A stretch of 43,189 nt of DNA from a bacterium (GTDB lineage Bacteria > Planctomycetota > Phycisphaerae > Phycisphaerales > SM1A02), in assembly GCA_029977865.1 (NCBI GenBank), contig JAPOKA010000023.1:1-43189 (forward strand), given 5' to 3'. Position 1 is the first letter of the stretch, and each line of letters opens with the position of its first letter. This document shows positions 16,345 to 24,596 of the stretch, piece by piece. The translations under genes and the position numbers were made by a program. The notes beneath the pieces were generated by a model. The model ran no database searches and was not told where the DNA came from. It saw only the letters and a program-made list of their open reading frames with translations.

Positions 16345-19300
16345 GCTTCCCTCGCTTCGGAGTCCGAAATCCCGTCCCCGCCAACCTGCTCGCCGCGACG
16401 CTGGTGATCGGCGGAGTGTGGGCGGCCTTGTCGATGCGGCGGGAGTTCTTCCCCGAGACCGCTCCCGAGTCGTTGCGAATCCAGATCCCCTACCCCGGTG
16501 CGACGCCCTCCGAGATCGAGGAGTCGATGGTGCGCAAGGTCGAGGACGCGGTGGCCGACCTCGAAGGCGTCAAGCAGCTGACCTCCAGCATCGTCGAGGG
16601 GAGCGCCAGCATCCTCGTCGAGTTCGAGGACGGCACCAATCTCGAAGAAGCGCTGCGCGACACCGAGCAGGCGGTGGAGTCGCTCCGCGATCTTCCTCCC
16701 GATGCCGAACGGATCCGGGTGGTGGAGTTCGAGCCGTTCCTGCCGGTGATCATGCTGTCGCTGCACGGCACCGCAGACGAGCGCCAGATGAAGGCCGCGA
16801 TCCGCGCGATCGCAGACGATCTGCGCTCGCTCCCCGGCATGGGGTCGGTGGTGATCTCCGGCGTGCGGGCAGGCGAGATTCGCGTCGAGGTCGATCCGAC
16901 TGCGGCGCTTCGGTACGGCATCGGCCTGCCGGAGGTCTCCGACGCCATCTCGGCGTGGATGAGCGAGGTGCCGAGCGGATCGCTTCGCACCAGCGGCGGC
17001 ACCATCAACGTGCGAACTCTCGGAGTGGAGGAGGAGGCCGAGCGGATTCGCGACATCGTGGTCCGCACCGGCCCCAACGGCCAGAGCGTCCGCGTTGGCG
17101 ATCTCGCGAACGTCGACGAGGGCTTCGTCGACACTCCGCTGGTGCGACGCTTCAACGGCGGTCCCGCAACGAGCCTCACCGTCTTCAAGACCGCCGAGGA
17201 AGACGCCGTGAAGATCGCGGAGATGGTGCGCGGCTACGTGGCCGGCCGGCAGAATCAGCCTTTCGAAGGCTCCGCGGCGGAGCACCTCTTCGGCTCGGCT
17301 CGGCGGTCGGGGTGGGAACTCGGTCGTTCGGCGACCATGGCCCTGCCAGGCGAGGTCGCGACCCACTCCGACCTGGCCCGGTTCATCGAGGGGCGTCTCG
17401 AACTTCTGAGCCGCAACGCCCTGCAGGGGGCGGTGCTGGTGTTCCTCACCCTCTTTCTGTTCCTCAATCTGCGTGTCGCCTTCTGGGTGATGATCGGGCT
17501 GGTCACCGCCCTCTGCGGCACGCTGTTGTTCATGACCATGCTCGGAACGACCCTCAACCTGCTCACCATGTTCGGACTGCTGGTGAGTCTGGGCATGCTC
17601 ACCGACGACGCGATCGTGGTGAGCGAGAACATCCTGAGCCGGCATGAGACCGGCGAGCCCGCCGAAACCTCGGCCATCGAAGGGGCCAATCAGGTGGCGT
17701 GGCCGGTGGTGGCGACGGTCACCACCACCATCGTGGCCTTCCTGCCCTTGCTCTTCCTGCAGGGGCGCATCGGTGCCCTGATGGGCGCCTTGCCCTGGGT
17801 GGTGCTGTGTGCCCTGTCGGTGAGCCTGGTGGAATCGCTCATCGTGATGCCCGCCCACATGCGGCACGCTCTCGACGGCATGGACCGATCGGCTCGCGAG
17901 GGGAGCAAGGGACTCGTCGGACTCGGCGACCGCTTCGGCCACTGGCGTGATCGCAACGTGATTGCGCCGATCGTCGAGGCCTACTCGAAGGCCCTGCAGT
18001 GGTGTCTGGCGCGGCGGTACCTCACCATCACCTTCACTCTCGCGATCCTGATCGTCTCGCTGGGCGTCGTGGCCGGCGGGCGAGTGCCCTTCACCTTCCT
18101 GGCCTCGGACGATGCCGAGACCGTGGTGATCGATCTGCAGATGCCGATCGGAACCAGCGTCGAAGAAACCCTGACCGAAGCCAAGCGCATCGAGGCGGCG
18201 GCATTGCGGCAAACCGAGACTCGCTCGGTGAACCTCATCGTCGGCGAGCGGGCCAACACCGACTCCGGGAGCGTCGATCCCGCGAGCACCAACATCGCCC
18301 AGATCTTCCTCGAGCTCAGCCCGGTCGAAGAGCGCGACCGCTCGAGCGGGCAAGTGGTCGACTCGATCCGCAAGGAGGTAGGACCGATCGATCGCGCCGA
18401 GGTGCTGGCCTTCCGCGAGATCACCGGCGGTCCCGGAGGCGCCGATGTCACCGTCGAGGTGACCGGCGACGATGTGGACGCCCGCGAAGCGGTGGTCGCA
18501 GGAATCAAGGCGGCCTTGGTGGCTCTGCCGGGCGTGTTCGACGTCGCCGACGACGACTTCGGAGCCCAACGCGAGGTGCAGATCGAACTCAAGCCCGGCG
18601 CCGCGGCACTGGGTTTCAGCGTCGCCGACGTGGCCCGCCAGGTCCGTGCCGCCATCTTCGGGCTCGAGGCCCACACCTACTCGGCAGATCGCGAGGACAT
18701 CGACGTTCGCGTCCGCCTCGACGAGGCGAGCCGTCGTCGCCTTGGAAGCGTGGAGCGGATGTGGGTCGCAAGTCGCAGCGGAGCGATGGTGCCGCTCTCC
18801 GAAGTCGCGTCGCTCACCGAGGGCAGCGGCTACTCGGCGATCCGCCGCATCGACCGCCGCCGCAGCGTCACCGTGACCGCCGACACCGACGAGGCGACCA
18901 ATCCCGAGTCGATCTCCGAGGCAATCGCCCCGACCCTCGCGCAGCTCGCCGCGACCTATCCGCAGATCATGATCGACACCGGTGGCCGCCAGCGCAACGT
19001 GCGCGAGGCCTTCGCGAGCCTGCCCATTGCTGCCGGCGCGGCGATGCTCATGATCTACGTGATCCTCGCGTGGCTCTTCGGAAGCTACTTCCAGCCGCTC
19101 GCGGTGATGCTGGCGATTCCCTTCGGCGTCATCGGCGTGGTCTGGGGCCACTGGCTGCTCGGCTTCGATCTGACCTTCCTGAGCCTCATCGGGTTCGTCG
19201 CGCTCACCGGGGTGGTGGTCAACAACTCGCTGGTGCTCGTCGAGTTCGCCAACCAGTTCCTCCGCAGCGGGCTCTCGCTGCAGGCGGCGCTGATCGAAGC

Positions 19301-19583
19301 GGGGCGACAGCGACTGCGCCCGATCGTCCTCACCAGCCTCACCACCGTGCTCGGCCTCTCGCCGCTGATGCTCGAGCAGTCATTCCAGGCTCGCTTTCTG
19401 ATCCCGATGGCGATCAGCATCTCGTGCGGTCTGATCAGCGCGACCGTGCTGACGCTGGTGGTCCTGCCTGCGGTGCTGGTCGCGATCGACGACCTGCTGC
19501 GACTGCTGAAGTGGTGCTGGACCGGCGCGCGGCCCGCTGCGGAGGGGGCCGAGAGCCTGCCGTCGGAAGCCCCGGTCGGCTGA
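16341..19583 (+). CDS. RND-superfamily efflux pump (AcrB/HAE1-like)
   Basis: Proton-driven inner-membrane exporter. 1080 residues, slightly longer than AcrB. TM1 lies at about 12-31, a large periplasmic porter domain follows, then TM2-6 from about 360. The proton-relay aspartates are intact in GMLTDDAIVVSE on TM4. The second half repeats the pattern with a periplasmic domain from about 575 and TM8-12 beginning near 895. The start is a GTG overlapping the adaptor stop, so the two are translated together. Motifs fit the multidrug (HAE) group, without the methionine/acidic metal relay expected of CusA; specificity remains open. Confidence 0.92.
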   Translation: MSFPRFGVRNPVPANLLAATLVIGGVWAALSMRREFFPETAPESLRIQIPYPGATPSEIEESMVRKVEDAVADLEGVKQLTSSIVEGSASILVEFEDGTNLEEALRDTEQAVESLRDLPPDAERIRVVEFEPFLPVIMLSLHGTADERQMKAAIRAIADDLRSLPGMGSVVISGVRAGEIRVEVDPTAALRYGIGLPEVSDAISAWMSEVPSGSLRTSGGTINVRTLGVEEEAERIRDIVVRTGPNGQSVRVGDLANVDEGFVDTPLVRRFNGGPATSLTVFKTAEEDAVKIAEMVRGYVAGRQNQPFEGSAAEHLFGSARRSGWELGRSATMALPGEVATHSDLARFIEGRLELLSRNALQGAVLVFLTLFLFLNLRVAFWVMIGLVTALCGTLLFMTMLGTTLNLLTMFGLLVSLGMLTDDAIVVSENILSRHETGEPAETSAIEGANQVAWPVVATVTTTIVAFLPLLFLQGRIGALMGALPWVVLCALSVSLVESLIVMPAHMRHALDGMDRSAREGSKGLVGLGDRFGHWRDRNVIAPIVEAYSKALQWCLARRYLTITFTLAILIVSLGVVAGGRVPFTFLASDDAETVVIDLQMPIGTSVEETLTEAKRIEAAALRQTETRSVNLIVGERANTDSGSVDPASTNIAQIFLELSPVEERDRSSGQVVDSIRKEVGPIDRAEVLAFREITGGPGGADVTVEVTGDDVDAREAVVAGIKAALVALPGVFDVADDDFGAQREVQIELKPGAAALGFSVADVARQVRAAIFGLEAHTYSADREDIDVRVRLDEASRRRLGSVERMWVASRSGAMVPLSEVASLTEGSGYSAIRRIDRRRSVTVTADTDEATNPESISEAIAPTLAQLAATYPQIMIDTGGRQRNVREAFASLPIAAGAAMLMIYVILAWLFGSYFQPLAVMLAIPFGVIGVVWGHWLLGFDLTFLSLIGFVALTGVVVNNSLVLVEFANQFLRSGLSLQAALIEAGRQRLRPIVLTSLTTVLGLSPLMLEQSFQARFLIPMAISISCGLISATVLTLVVLPAVLVAIDDLLRLLKWCWTGARPAAEGAESLPSEAPVG

Positions 19584-19600
19584 CACTCTCCGACCTCGGT

Positions 19601-20050
19601 TCAGAGACCGCCCGCGACCCGTGCGGCGACTTCCTGCGCGATCGCGATCGAATCGGACTCGGTTGCCGGCGCCGCCCTGCCCTCCGCGACGGCGCGGTAG
19701 TGGTCGGCCACCGCCCACGCATCGGTCCGCGGATCGTGCCCATGCCGCGGCACAAGGTGCACATGCACATGCCGCGCTGCCTCCGCGAAGGCAAGCAGGT
19801 AGACCCGCTCGCATCCGGTCGCAGCCCTGATCGCAGCACTGGTCCGAACGAGAAGGCTTCCGAGCTCTCTCGACTCCTCCTCGGTGAGTTGATCAAGCGT
19901 CTCGGCGTGTCGGATGAGATCGATGATGGTCCAGCCCGCGATCGGCACCGGGGCGGCATGGCTGCGAAGGCGGAAGGCCTCGAGCCGCCGCAATTCGAGA
20001 GGATCGTGGCGCGATCTCAGCGAGTTGCAGATCGAACAGGGGCTGGACAC
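19601..20050 (-). CDS. HIT family nucleotide-binding protein
   Basis: 149 residues from a GTG start. The histidine triad is HVHVHLV at 94-100; the family hydrolyses or transfers nucleotides from dinucleotide polyphosphates or nucleotidyl-amino compounds. An N-terminal CSIC (5-8) could bind zinc as in some HIT hydrolases. The GTG is chosen because a perfect AAGGAG (20058-20063, minus strand) sits seven bases upstream; an ATG start at 20155 would add 35 residues of unlikely sequence and overlap the divergent DUF1080 gene. The stop lies 17 bases from the RND pump stop on the opposite strand. Confidence 0.8.
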   Translation of the reverse strand: MSSPCSICNSLRSRHDPLELRRLEAFRLRSHAAPVPIAGWTIIDLIRHAETLDQLTEEESRELGSLLVRTSAAIRAATGCERVYLLAFAEAARHVHVHLVPRHGHDPRTDAWAVADHYRAVAEGRAAPATESDSIAIAQEVAARVAGGL

Positions 20051-20057
20051 CGGAGAT

Positions 20058-20063
20058 CTCCTT
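20058..20063 (-). promoter_or_regulatory. Shine-Dalgarno AAGGAG deciding GTG start of HIT gene
   Basis: Minus-strand AAGGAG, seven bases before GTG at 20050. It is the strongest ribosome site nearby and resolves an otherwise overlapping gene start. Confidence 0.75.
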
Positions 20064-20108
20064 CGCAGGCTGCCGGTCCGGGCAGCGAATCCGTGGGCCG
20101 AACCGCGG

Positions 20109-20114
20109 TATCTT
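20109..20114 (+). promoter_or_regulatory. -10-like TATCTT, 6 nt before DUF1080 gene
   Basis: GGTATCTT ends six bases before the ATG at 20121; no Shine-Dalgarno. Leaderless-type layout. Confidence 0.5.
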
Positions 20115-20120
20115 GCCCGC

Positions 20121-20846
20121 ATGTTCATCCCCATGCTCACCACCGCAATCTTCATGGCCGCCCCGATTCAGAAGCTCGCTCCGGCGCCTTCGGAGCAGCC
20201 GCCAACCCTGCGGGTGCCGAGGCAGCCTCGACCCACCGACTCCACCCTCGGGGAGACGGTGGTCCTCTTCAACGGCAAGGACCTGACCGGCTGGAAGCCG
20301 TTTCTCCCCAACGGCGAAGATCCCAAGGGGACCTGGTCGGTGAAGGACGGCGTGTTGTCCTGCGTTGGAATGCCCGTCGGCTACATCCGCACCGAGAAGA
20401 AGTTCCGCGACTTCGAACTCGAGGTCGAGTGGCGCTTCGATCCCGAGAAGGGTGCCGGCAACAGCGGCGTCCTGCTGCGGGTGCAACCGCCAGACGAAGT
20501 GTGGCCCAAGTCGATCGAGGCGCAACTCCACTCCGGCAACGCCGGTGACATCTGGAACATCGGCGAGTTTCCCATGAAGCCGGTGCAGGCCCGGACCGAA
20601 GGACGCCGCACCCGCAAGGAGCATCTGAGTTCGGAGAAGCCCCTCGGCGAGTGGAACAACTACCGCATCGTGCTCAACGGCGGTCAGCTCAAGCTCTTCG
20701 TGAACGGGGTGCTGCAGAATCTCGCCGACGGCTGCGAACCGGTCGAGGGTTGGATCGGACTGCAGTCGGAGGGTGCCTACATCGAGTTCCGCAAGGTCGA
20801 GTTGAGGCCCCTGCGCGGCGCCACCGCCACGCAGGCGATCGACTGA
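20121..20846 (+). CDS. DUF1080 protein (3-keto-disaccharide hydrolase family)
   Basis: 241 residues. A short hydrophobic N-terminus (about 2-14) looks like an export signal. The domain (about 45-235) is the concanavalin-like DUF1080 fold: ETVVLFNGKDLTGWKP, then WSVKDGVLSC, GNSGVLLR, EWNNYRIVLNGG and the final FRKVELRPL. Members are expanded in planctomycetes, and some have been assigned hydrolysis of 3-keto-glycosides. No oxidoreductase that would make a 3-keto sugar is adjacent. Its stop is three bases from the convergent zinc-ribbon gene. Confidence 0.85.
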   Translation: MFIPMLTTAIFMAAPIQKLAPAPSEQPPTLRVPRQPRPTDSTLGETVVLFNGKDLTGWKPFLPNGEDPKGTWSVKDGVLSCVGMPVGYIRTEKKFRDFELEVEWRFDPEKGAGNSGVLLRVQPPDEVWPKSIEAQLHSGNAGDIWNIGEFPMKPVQARTEGRRTRKEHLSSEKPLGEWNNYRIVLNGGQLKLFVNGVLQNLADGCEPVEGWIGLQSEGAYIEFRKVELRPLRGATATQAID

Positions 20847-20849
20847 CCT

Positions 20850-21749
20850 TCAGGCCAGCGGAATCGGTGCGTCGTCTTCGGGCGGTGCTGGAGGTGGGGC
20901 CTCGCCTCGAGGTCGAACTTGCCGCCGCAGGTCGGAATCGTGCTCGGCGCGAAGACCCTGCCACGAGACGGTCCAGTCGAGTCCGTTGGCGATCGACATG
21001 AGCGACATGGGCAGCAGGAACAGCAGGCCCAGGCCGCAGGCGAGCCCCAGCAGCACCGGAAACAGGACCAACGGCGGCATCACCGCCTGCAGCAGCCCGG
21101 CGAGAACCGCGGCTGCCGGCAGCCCTCCCGCCGACCAGAGAAAGAGCCGGGACCACTTCTCCGACTGTTCGTCCTGCATCCACTCCGCCCAGCGAATGAG
21201 AAGCAACGCGAGGACGATGAGCCCGGCACCGCCGACGCCCCACGCCGCGAGTGCCGTCCACTCCAGCACCGGATCGAGCGGTGAGCCCGGAACGACTGCA
21301 CGCGACCGCTCTGCAGCCATGGCGATCGGCCAACCCAGCTGAAGGAACCTCGCCGCACGCCGGAGGCTTGAGCGGGCCCCGAGACCGCGGGTCACCGCCT
21401 CCGGGTCGTCGATCGGAGCCGCGAAGAGGAAGACCCCCGCCGCCCACAGCGATTCCAGCGTCACTCCGATTGCTGCGGAGATGCCCGGGTTGGAGGGGCC
21501 GACCCCCACCAAGCCGGCGCCGCGCCACGCGAGCGAGGCGACGGCTGCAGCCGCCGCGATCCACGCGGCGCGGCGAACCCTTCGCACCAGCGAGCCGGGC
21601 AGGTCCTTGACTTCACGCGGAACTCCGCGGCGACGTCGAGGCGAACTCGATTGGAATCCGCACTCGGGACAGGGACGCGACGGAGGAAGCCCGCGACGCG
21701 GGTAGCCGCAGCGCTCGCAGCGGATCGCCTCGTCTTCGGCAGGCGCCAT
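20850..21749 (-). CDS. Zinc-ribbon membrane protein
   Basis: 299 residues, no assigned function. A zinc ribbon at the N-terminus (C11, C14, C27, C30; CERCGY...CPECG) precedes a basic stretch and about five to six membrane segments between residues 60 and 255. The C-terminal 40 residues are proline- and acid-rich. N-terminal ribbons of this kind are typical of planctomycete membrane proteins. It follows haaO by 13 bases with GAAGGG upstream of the ATG, so the two are probably co-transcribed. Confidence 0.7.
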   Translation of the reverse strand: MAPAEDEAIRCERCGYPRRGLPPSRPCPECGFQSSSPRRRRGVPREVKDLPGSLVRRVRRAAWIAAAAAVASLAWRGAGLVGVGPSNPGISAAIGVTLESLWAAGVFLFAAPIDDPEAVTRGLGARSSLRRAARFLQLGWPIAMAAERSRAVVPGSPLDPVLEWTALAAWGVGGAGLIVLALLLIRWAEWMQDEQSEKWSRLFLWSAGGLPAAAVLAGLLQAVMPPLVLFPVLLGLACGLGLLFLLPMSLMSIANGLDWTVSWQGLRAEHDSDLRRQVRPRGEAPPPAPPEDDAPIPLA

Positions 21750-21762
21750 GGTGCGAGACCCT

Positions 21763-22401
21763 TCAGCGTGCGCGGCTGGCGCGGGTCCGCTTCCCGGAAG
21801 GTCGCTCGAGCTTGAACACGCCCGCTCGCTCGATGACGTGGCCGCAACCGCCGCAGGTGCGGCGCTTGGCGGGCCCGCCCCAGAACTTCTCCATGATCAC
21901 CTTCAGGTCTTCGTCGATCTTCCTGAGCCGCCACGAAGCCTCGTGCACCAGTTCGTCGCACGCCGGGCAGTACCAGCGCAGCGCATCCTTCTGACCCTTG
22001 GGGCGGGGGAACTCGATGATGAGCCCCACCGTTCCCGACGGGCGCTGCGGCCGATGCGGCACCCACTGCGGAAGCAGGAAGAGCTCGCCTTCGCGCACGA
22101 TCACATCGTGGGGCGGGCGTCCGTCGAGCGGCCTGACTCGCACCGCGATGTCCCCCTTGAGCTGATAGAAGATCTCTTCGGTGGGATTGACGTGGTAGTC
22201 GTTTCGAGTGTTGGGCCCGCCCGACACGAACACGATGGCGTCCTTGCTCTCGGTGAAGAGCTGACGGTTGCTGACCGGCGGCTTGAGATGCTTGCGATTG
22301 GCCCGAATCCAGCCGGCCAGATCGAGCACGCTGCCTTCCTGGGCGGCGGTCGAGCGAGTGGCGTTGCTGCGGCGGGAGGGGCGTCGGGTGGCGGTGCTCA
22401 T
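21763..22401 (-). CDS. haaO: 3-hydroxyanthranilate 3,4-dioxygenase
   Basis: Opens the ring of 3-hydroxyanthranilate in the kynurenine route to quinolinate and NAD. 212 residues. Iron ligands are H70, E76 and H116 (NDYHVNPTEEIFYQ and VPHRP); R66 and E130 fit the substrate-contact residues of the Cupriavidus enzyme. The C-terminal rubredoxin-like site of the bacterial form is complete (C145, C148, C183, C186). About 20 basic N-terminal residues are extra. No other kynurenine-pathway gene is in the window. TACCGT sits seven bases before the ATG. Confidence 0.92.
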   Translation of the reverse strand: MSTATRRPSRRSNATRSTAAQEGSVLDLAGWIRANRKHLKPPVSNRQLFTESKDAIVFVSGGPNTRNDYHVNPTEEIFYQLKGDIAVRVRPLDGRPPHDVIVREGELFLLPQWVPHRPQRPSGTVGLIIEFPRPKGQKDALRWYCPACDELVHEASWRLRKIDEDLKVIMEKFWGGPAKRRTCGGCGHVIERAGVFKLERPSGKRTRASRAR

Positions 22402-22408
22402 GCTGCGG

Positions 22409-22414
22409 ACGGTA
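22409..22414 (-). promoter_or_regulatory. -10-like TACCGT, 7 nt before haaO
   Basis: Minus-strand TACCGT ends seven bases before the haaO ATG, the same hexamer as before gatC. No Shine-Dalgarno is visible. Confidence 0.5.
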
Positions 22415-22472
22415 CCCGGATCTCAGGCGCCAGCGCAGCAGAAGTCCGATCCCCGGTTCCCGCCGAGGCAGT

Positions 22473-22718
22473 TCATGTTCCCGGCGATTCGCCCGCCGAC
22501 CTTGCAGCGGACCGGGGCCCCGTCGACTCTCGAATTGGATTCACGACAAAACCGCTGATGCCGGGCGCGTCCCGCCCCGACTCCGAGGGCTCTTGCTGAG
22601 GCTTCGATCGACGACCGGCCAATGATCGCGACCGTCCCGACGGCCGCCGCGAACTCCTCCCCATGAAGGGGATCGCAGCTGCCAAGGCGATTCCGACCAC
22701 CAAGACCACAAACTCCAT
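22473..22718 (-). CDS. Candidate small single-span membrane protein
   Basis: 81 residues. The first 19 residues form a clean membrane helix (MEFVVLVVGIALAAAIPFMG), followed by a basic, Arg/Ser-rich tail with no known domain. A GAGGAG nine bases before the ATG supports translation. It sits in the largest intergenic gap and points the same way as its neighbours. The low-complexity tail leaves open that it is spurious or that only the helix-containing part is conserved. Confidence 0.4.
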   Translation of the reverse strand: MEFVVLVVGIALAAAIPFMGRSSRRPSGRSRSLAGRRSKPQQEPSESGRDAPGISGFVVNPIRESTGPRSAARSAGESPGT

Positions 22719-22923
22719 AGCCAGCCGCTCCTCAAGCCCACCGACGCGGTGCGATCAGCCTGCAACGTCTCGGGCGGTTCCCGGACAATTCATTCTGATC
22801 TAGAGGAGCAACTTCGCGTGAGGGAAAGGCGCCAGAATCCAACCGGTTCTGCGATAGAGGGTGTTCGCCCCGCGTTTTTTGAACCGCCGACCGATACTCT
22901 CGGACGTAGTCCAAGGTCGGGGA

Positions 22924-23337
22924 TCATCGCCCGAGTCGCCCGATCAGCGCGGCGAAGCCGTTCGGGTCGAGAAACCCCAGCGATCGCAACACCTCGCCTT
23001 GGGTGGGATCCACGAAGACGAGCGTGGGATAGGCCTCGACGTGGAACTGCTCGGCGAGCCGAACAGAGCGTTCCGCATCGACCTTGATCGGCACCGTGTT
23101 GGCCTCGAGCCACGCCGTGACCCCTGGGTCCTTCCACGTCGACGCATCGAGGCGTCGACAAGGTGGGCACCAGGTCGCGTAGAAGTCGAGGAAGACCAGC
23201 TTGCCGTCGCGCGATGCTTCTGCCAACGCCTCTTCGTAGGCGAGGGTGCGAAACGGCGGCGCGGCTGGATCGATCGCGCCCTCGCAAGCCGCCAGCGCAA
23301 GAAGGGCCGTCCACATCACCGCATGCAGTCGCGACAT
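22924..23337 (-). CDS. Thioredoxin-fold lipoprotein
   Basis: 137 residues. The signal peptide ends with the lipobox LAAC, so the protein is predicted to be membrane-anchored outside the cytosol. The redox site WCPPC follows FLDFYAT, and the cis-proline is in AYPTLVFVD. The fold resembles the DsbD C-terminal (gamma) domain or SoxW-type thioredoxins that reduce periplasmic partners; no DsbD-like membrane protein is adjacent. The ATG at 23337 is preceded by TAGGGT at five bases; a TTG two codons earlier is possible. It follows the antiporter gene by 36 bases. Confidence 0.85.
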   Translation of the reverse strand: MSRLHAVMWTALLALAACEGAIDPAAPPFRTLAYEEALAEASRDGKLVFLDFYATWCPPCRRLDASTWKDPGVTAWLEANTVPIKVDAERSVRLAEQFHVEAYPTLVFVDPTQGEVLRSLGFLDPNGFAALIGRLGR

Positions 23338-23342
23338 CGTCA

Positions 23343-23348
23343 ACCCTA
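23343..23348 (-). promoter_or_regulatory. -10-like TAGGGT, 5 nt before thioredoxin gene
   Basis: Minus-strand TAGGGT ends five bases before the ATG at 23337. No ribosome site is evident. The shortest spacing of the series. Confidence 0.4.
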
Positions 23349-23373
23349 GGCGTTCAGGTACGGGCTGGCCCGC

Positions 23374-24519
23374 TCAGGCCTGATCGAAGATCACCGCGAT
23401 CCACGCAAAGAAGATGAGCAGGTGGACCAGCCCCTGCAGCGAATTCACGCGACCCCGGGTGAGGTTCACGGTGCACAGGGCGAGGGTCACCGTCAGCAGC
23501 ACGATGAACGGCGGCTCAAGGCCGAGTTCGGGGTCGATCCCGGTGATCCAACGGAAGACCATGACCGCGGGCACGGTGAGTCCGATGGTGGCGACCGCCG
23601 AACCGAGCAGCACGTTGATGGTTCGCTGCATGTCGCTCGAGCCGGCCGCCTTGAGCGCTGCGAGGCCTTCGGGGGCAAGCACCAGCGAAGCGATGAGCAG
23701 GCCCCCGAGCGCCACCGGCAGCGAGGCCGCTTCGAGTCCGACCGTCAGCCGAGGACCGAGCCCCTCCGCGAGATAGACCACCGTCACCAGGGCCACCACC
23801 AGCATGAAGATCGAGCGACCCAGACCCGACCGCGAACGCGGGGCGGTGGTGTGGCGTGGCGCATCCGGAGGAGGCGGCGAACTCGCCGTCGAGTGGGCGA
23901 AGAACGCCCGGTGCCGCGAGGTCTGCAGCCAGAGGAACGCGAGATAGATCGCCAGCGACGATCCGCCGACGAAGACCTCCATCGGGTCGCTCATCCAGCC
24001 CCCCTCTTCCGAGGTGGTGAACCGTGGCAGCACCAGCGTCACCGTGGCAAGGGCGATGACCAGCGGGAGATACGCCGCGGAGGACTGGAGATTGAACTCC
24101 TGCTCCTGTCGGACCAGGCCGCCGACCACCAGCGCCGCCCCGATCAATCCGTTCAGGATCAGCATCAGCACGGCGAACATGGTGTCTCGCACCACCACCG
24201 CATTGCCGTCGGCCCCGGAGTGGAGCATCACCGCGCAAACTGCCGCGACTTCGATGGTGATGGCGGAGACGGTGAGGATGACCGTCCCGAGCGGCTCCCC
24301 GAGAAGCTCGGCGAGATGATCCGCGTGGGCCATCGCGCGAAAGGCCGCGAGCAGGATCGAGACGACGATCCAGACCGTCCACACGATGCCCAGACCCGAG
24401 TCGGCGCTGCCGCCGGGGGTCGCGTTCATCAGGATCGCCAGCGAGGTCGCGAGCCCCGGCAACAGCAGGAGTTCTCGCGACCACCGCGGGGGTCCATGGA
24501 CCGTGGCAGTGCCGCTCAT
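23374..24519 (-). CDS. chaA: ChaA-like calcium/cation-proton antiporter
   Basis: 381 residues with about eleven membrane segments. The two inverted CaCA-superfamily repeats are visible: GEPLGTVILTVSAITIEV in the first half and ASLVLAPEGLAALKAA in the second, where the acidic residues bind cation. The ARDT-like stretch (VVRDTMFAVLMLILNGLIG) followed by EQEFN is typical of ChaA, which exchanges Ca2+, Na+ or K+ for protons. A Pro/Ser-rich cytosolic loop lies around 210-235. TATCCT precedes the ATG by eight bases. Confidence 0.88.
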   Translation of the reverse strand: MSGTATVHGPPRWSRELLLLPGLATSLAILMNATPGGSADSGLGIVWTVWIVVSILLAAFRAMAHADHLAELLGEPLGTVILTVSAITIEVAAVCAVMLHSGADGNAVVVRDTMFAVLMLILNGLIGAALVVGGLVRQEQEFNLQSSAAYLPLVIALATVTLVLPRFTTSEEGGWMSDPMEVFVGGSSLAIYLAFLWLQTSRHRAFFAHSTASSPPPPDAPRHTTAPRSRSGLGRSIFMLVVALVTVVYLAEGLGPRLTVGLEAASLPVALGGLLIASLVLAPEGLAALKAAGSSDMQRTINVLLGSAVATIGLTVPAVMVFRWITGIDPELGLEPPFIVLLTVTLALCTVNLTRGRVNSLQGLVHLLIFFAWIAVIFDQA

Positions 24520-24527
24520 GTGGCGGC

Positions 24528-24533
24528 AGGATA
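24528..24533 (-). promoter_or_regulatory. -10-like TATCCT, 8 nt before chaA
   Basis: Minus-strand GATATCCT ends eight bases before the chaA ATG; no Shine-Dalgarno between. Confidence 0.5.
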
Positions 24534-24596
24534 TCGACGCCTACCAGTCCGTCCCAACGATCTGCCAAACTCGATGCTCGAGTCGACCTCGACGGC

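Larger units (their letters stand above)
22402..22923. other. Longest gap between recognisable genes
   Basis: About 520 bases between haaO and the thioredoxin gene. It contains the haaO -10-like element, one candidate small membrane-protein gene (22473-22718) and an AGAGGAG (around 22803) followed by a GTG whose frame only runs antisense into the thioredoxin gene. The T6 run at 22875-22880 has no convincing hairpin. No tRNA or structured RNA was recognised. Confidence 0.5.

Noticed and set aside
15948-19151. 1067-codon minus-strand open frame opposite the RND pump
   Set aside because: Shadow frame rich in His, Arg and Gln with no recognisable domain; the pump motifs lie on the plus strand.
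20051-20155. Longer HIT protein starting at ATG 20155
   Set aside because: Would overlap the divergent DUF1080 gene and skip a perfect AAGGAG plus GTG start at 20050.
22864-22880. T6 run after GGG...CCC as an intrinsic terminator
   Set aside because: The possible stem is only about three base pairs and no gene ends just before it on the plus strand.
22817-23087. Plus-strand frame from a GTG after AGAGGAG near 22803
   Set aside because: Runs antisense through the thioredoxin gene and has no domain; the purine run is more likely chance.
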